Of a DNA stretch of 38,565 bases, positions 35,505-38,565 are shown piece by piece. The stretch is from the NCBI RefSeq assembly GCF_001647025.1, contig NZ_LUKQ02000029.1, positions 1-38,565 on the forward strand, given 5' to 3'. The notes under the pieces were generated by a model, which did no database searches, had not been told where the DNA came from, and was given only the letters and a program-made list of their open reading frames with translations. The DNA is from Endozoicomonas atrinae. GTDB lineage: Bacteria; Pseudomonadota; Gammaproteobacteria; Pseudomonadales; Endozoicomonadaceae. Positions within the stretch are counted from its first letter, which is position 1. Each line of letters starts with the position of its first letter. The position numbers and the translations under genes were made by a program.

Positions 35505-35535
35505 AAAAAAGCACCTCATAAGGAGGTGCTTTTTT
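35505..35535. terminator. Bidirectional terminator between add and the DyP gene
   Basis: A 13-bp stem (35505-35517 with 35523-35535), including an A6/T6 base, closes a 5-base loop. It lies between the converging gene ends at 35478 and 35540. Confidence 0.92.
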
Positions 35536-35539
35536 ATGG

Positions 35540-36466
35540 TTATCGGTTTTCTTTAAGAAACTCAATGGAGGGTGCAAAGAAAGCGCAGCCGGTGACTGCG
35601 GTGGAGAAGTTCATCAGATGATCATAATGGCCATGAGCATCGGCTTTAATCATCGCTTTCAGCATCAGGTTAAAATGTTTAGGGGTTTTTCCATAGGCAA
35701 TAAAGAACAGACCTGATTCCCTGGCATCTCCATAAGGCATGCTATGGCGAAGAATCTCCATGCTTTTGCCATGTTCATCTTTCAGATTGACCCGTTTGAT
35801 ATGGGCTATGGGTGCCTTCTCTTCAGAACTGAACTCAATATTGTCTTCTTTAGTACGGCCAATAATGGTTTCCTGATCTTTCAGCGGACACTGTTCCCAC
35901 TCTTTCAAATGGTGTACGTAACGTTGTGTGTGGATATAGCTGCCACCGGCAAATGAGCTGTCTTCATCGCCAACAATAGCAACCGCGGCACGGTTATCAC
36001 CTTCCGGGTTTTCAGTACCGTCCACAAAACCGGTGAGATCGCGGCTGTCGAGATATCGGAAGCCACTGACGTCTTCCTGAATTTGCACAGTGCTGCCAAG
36101 CTGGCGAAGCAACTGGCTCATCAGAATGTAATTCACATCCTTGCGGTCAGAGCGAATGTGCAGGAACAGGTCACCGGCTGTTGCCGGTGCTTCGCGGTCA
36201 CCATCTTTGACGGCCATAAATGGACGCAGTGCAGCAGGTTTTCTGCTCGAATACAGCTGTTCCCAGGCATCACTGCCAATACTGATGGTTGAGCTGAGCC
36301 TGGCATCTGGATACTGACTGGACAGGCTTTGAGTTAATTCAGGAATGCCCGATAGCGTCTGGCGGATGTGCGACAGACTGCCACTGGTACTTTCTTTGAT
36401 CGTCAGTACCAAAAAATGAGCGTCGGAATTGGCATCCGGAGTGATGCCGGACTGAGGCGTTGGCAT
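35540..36466 (-). CDS. DyP-type haem peroxidase (YfeX-like)
   Basis: 308 residues without a Tat or Sec signal, as in cytoplasmic YfeX. The GxxDG motif is GFVDGTENPEGD with distal D149; H222 in APIAHIKRVNL is the likely proximal haem ligand and R240 in LRHSMPYGD the distal arginine. GLFFIAYG is also typical. It oxidises substrates such as porphyrinogens or dyes with peroxide. Single gene, closed by the terminator at 35505-35535. Confidence 0.93.
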   Translation of the reverse strand: MPTPQSGITPDANSDAHFLVLTIKESTSGSLSHIRQTLSGIPELTQSLSSQYPDARLSSTISIGSDAWEQLYSSRKPAALRPFMAVKDGDREAPATAGDLFLHIRSDRKDVNYILMSQLLRQLGSTVQIQEDVSGFRYLDSRDLTGFVDGTENPEGDNRAAVAIVGDEDSSFAGGSYIHTQRYVHHLKEWEQCPLKDQETIIGRTKEDNIEFSSEEKAPIAHIKRVNLKDEHGKSMEILRHSMPYGDARESGLFFIAYGKTPKHFNLMLKAMIKADAHGHYDHLMNFSTAVTGCAFFAPSIEFLKENR

Positions 36467-36734
36467 GGTCTTAAACCTTGAAAGTCTGTGAGTTTATTTA
36501 TCCGTCACGCTTTTTATCGGCCGTTGGATGAATGGGCCGTTACTGCTGTTTTTTACCGGTGGATAAGTAATGACCAGACCATTGCTGCTGACCGGATGAG
36601 TCTCCACCGGGTTTTATTGGGTAACTATTATATTACCACGACTGAATATTGATTACTGTCAGGGATCAATACAGCCATTTATGTAATTTGTAGGTATTTA
36701 TTTGGAGTGGTTATGAATGATAACGCATAGCTGC

Positions 36735-38341
36735 TCATAGCAAGTCAAATACATGCTTCCCTGTGTCAACGGTACTTTCTGTTGGTGTTGTCTGATATGT
36801 TGGCTGTGTAACCGGGACTAATTCTATTTGATTAGTCATTGTTATCTCAGGGATTGCTATTGCAGCTTGACCATCAACAGGATCATGTTGATCAGTGGGT
36901 GCTTTTTGGCAACAGGGGAGTAAGCTTAGGAGCATCATCAGTGGCAGAAAGTAAAGGGCCAGAGAGGTGAAAAAGGCGGCATTAACGACGACGAACTCGG
37001 TGCCAGGCATGGTTGGAAGGTAACTGCCAAAGCCTGAGATGTCACACCGTTCAGCCTCGTGTAGTTTGGCAAGATATTCAGTATTTGCGTTGGCCATCCC
37101 CCGGTAGCAGAATGCCAGGATGGTAGAGATGATCAATGAAGGGAGCTTTATACCTAAATGCTCACAAAAGAGTTCCTGTATTTCTTTTACCAGCTCACTT
37201 TCACGGAATGCAATGTATAGGTTTTCTCCTTTTTTGAACATTTTTTCGACGGAAAAGGAAAGTGAATTGCCGAGAAAGACGGATGACACTGCTCCGCAGT
37301 AGCCTATAAAGTTAAACATACCCGTCATGATCGGAGATGCTTCTGTGGTGAACGCGGTACAGTTCGAAAAATCTGTGCCTGAATTTTCCAACAGTGTCTG
37401 GTTGCTGAATAGAGTCGCATTGAGATTATTTGTAGTCTCAATAGAAGAGACAAGGCCTCTAGCAGCAAAAAATTTGGCAGTGTATAAGAATATAACGATG
37501 GAGGAGGTGATGTAGAGTACAGCCTTTCCCAAACCTTTAAGTTTTTCGTAATAATGGGGCTGATTGAAATATTCCTGTAAGGCTTGTGTTATGGATTTGC
37601 CCTGATTAAGACTCTGGATAACCATTTTTGCTAAATCTGTTCGAAGTTTACGGTTGTTCTTCAGTAGGGAGTGAATGGTCTCAATCTCTCTCTGGTATTT
37701 TTCATCAACCCATGAACTGTCTCCACTTTTCAGAGCAGCAAATACCCGCATAAGCGATTGCCGAGTCTGTTCTTTTACTGGGCCTTCGAATAATTGATAT
37801 TTACTGTCCTGCACTGAACCAATCAGCCTTTTGAAAAGCGTTGTGAAGGTGATGGTCTCTGCTGTGATGTTCAGAATAGCCAAAGGAGCAGCCAGAGGAA
37901 CCCATCCCGTTCGGTAATAGATGCCTAAAAATGTGAGTGCTCCATCGGGGAGTGATCCCAGAAAAGGGAGTATCCCCAGTAGTACTTGATGCATAACCGC
38001 TTTGGATTTCTGGCAGCGGTTTTTCTTAGAAAAATCTGGCCATTGGGCCTGTGCCGTTGAAAATGTTTCATACGACCCGCCAGTGTGCAAAATGGCGGTA
38101 CCAATAATAGACAGACAAAGCATGGCTTCTTCTGCAGGAGTGGGTGAAGTTCCTGCCATTCCAACCAGATTTAATGCTCCAGAAACACCCATTCCCACAC
38201 TTGCTGGGAGCGTTTTTTTGAGGGGAGCCTGTCTCGTAGTTGTTTCTGTTGTGCTTTGGTGCTTGTCTTTTGCAATACTACTGATTTCAGCAAATCTGAC
38301 GGGGTTTCTATACTTTCAAACTGATACCTATTAGCGAGCAT
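36735..38341 (-). CDS. Unrecognised multi-spanning membrane protein; N-terminus reached by a -1 shift at an A7 run
   Basis: The main frame (36735-38198) starts only at GTG/ATG codons without ribosome sites. An upstream ATG at 38341 opens another frame (MLANRYQFESIETPSDLLKS) that reaches a run of seven A (38213-38219), read as TCA AAA AAA; a -1 shift there joins it to TLPASVGMGVSGALNLVGM. The joined product would be about 535 residues with about seven membrane helices, a charged stretch after the third and a soluble C-terminal tail. Without the shift the first frame stops after about 56 residues. No family is recognised, although proteins of this sort recur in symbiont genomes. Either a recent single-base loss or slippage explains it. 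The start lacks a clear Shine-Dalgarno. Confidence 0.6.
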
Positions 38342-38565
38342 TGGCTGATGTTCAGAGTCCTGTTGCTCTGGACAAGGTGATTCCGATAAAGATCTACTGG
38401 TTCTCTGGAAAGGCTCAGCAGTGAACTTTGTGGGAAGGTGTCATCACCGGCGTAAAAAGTCCTCAAAACACCAGTCCAAAATGACCTGTCGTTAAGTATA
38501 GCTTTTTGGGGTGGTCTGCAAGTCTGATAGTTCCAGAAAGTTAAATATTTTACTAAGCTGACTCT

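Noticed and set aside
36556-36610. Inverted repeat CCGGTGGA/TCCACCGG upstream of the DyP gene
   Set aside because: The loop is about 39 bases and no T tract suits a terminator on the relevant strand; probably chance.
36646-36670. TTGAT and ATCAA half sites near 36.65 kb, considered as an FNR box
   Set aside because: The half sites are about ten bases apart instead of four.

Overview
The window looks like a chromosomal segment of a marine or host-associated gammaproteobacterium. The gene set (cbb3 oxidase cluster, HemN, FNR-type regulator, TtcA, SprT, YohC-type Yip1 protein, Bax-like glucosaminidase) is typical of Oceanospirillales/Pseudomonadales. The many decayed transposases, the pseudogenes and a large eukaryotic-like ankyrin/RING/PP2C protein point towards an Endozoicomonas-like animal symbiont. 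That placement is inferred from gene content and protein wording, not from a search.

Layout. 1-190: tail of an IS630-type transposase. 405-3029: an ammonium-transporter-domain hybrid histidine kinase. 3163-5489: recQ and sprT, converging with overlapping ends. 5677-10226: Yip1 membrane protein, Bax-like glucosaminidase, two tandem DUF547 lipid-envelope-type proteins and ttcA. 10578-11544: a DksA/TraR zinc-finger protein and a lysozyme-like gene of phage type. 11692-14991 (minus): apt, fnr and hemN. 15347-20462: an IS4-family element whose transposase is split by about 4.1 kb of foreign DNA carrying the effector-like gene, a piece of rsuA and a piece of an IS481-type integrase. 20560-22259: a peroxiredoxin-like gene and a DUF3179 gene. 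22271-31189 (minus): safE-ccoS-ccoI-ccoH-ccoG and ccoP-ccoQ-ccoO-ccoN. 31852-35478: alpha/beta hydrolase, a broken adenosine deaminase gene that has an HD-domain nucleotidase gene inside it, and an intact adenosine deaminase. 35540-36466 (minus): DyP peroxidase. 36735-38341 (minus): an unrecognised multi-spanning membrane protein whose N-terminus is one frame away, across a run of seven A.

How the parts work together. The minus-strand genes apt, fnr, hemN and the cco cluster form a low-oxygen respiration block: Fnr senses oxygen, HemN makes haem without oxygen, CcoNOQP is the high-affinity oxidase and CcoGHIS with the SafE-like protein mature it. Consensus FNR boxes lie upstream of ccoN (14/14 bases of the symmetric pattern) and hemN (one mismatch). 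In Pseudomonas-type genomes these genes are close neighbours; here about 7 kb separates hemN from safE, and this gap holds the split IS4 element and the effector-like gene. The purine genes at 32.6-35.5 kb (deaminase remnants, HD nucleotidase, intact deaminase) form a second functional group.

The most unusual item is the 1053-residue protein at 16267-19428. It has an ankyrin-like start, two Cys/His clusters (one RING-like), a long acidic middle with three roughly 71-residue repeats whose cores resemble SUMO-interacting motifs, and a complete PP2C phosphatase domain. A fusion of this kind is consistent with a secreted host-targeting effector, but no secretion signal is visible.
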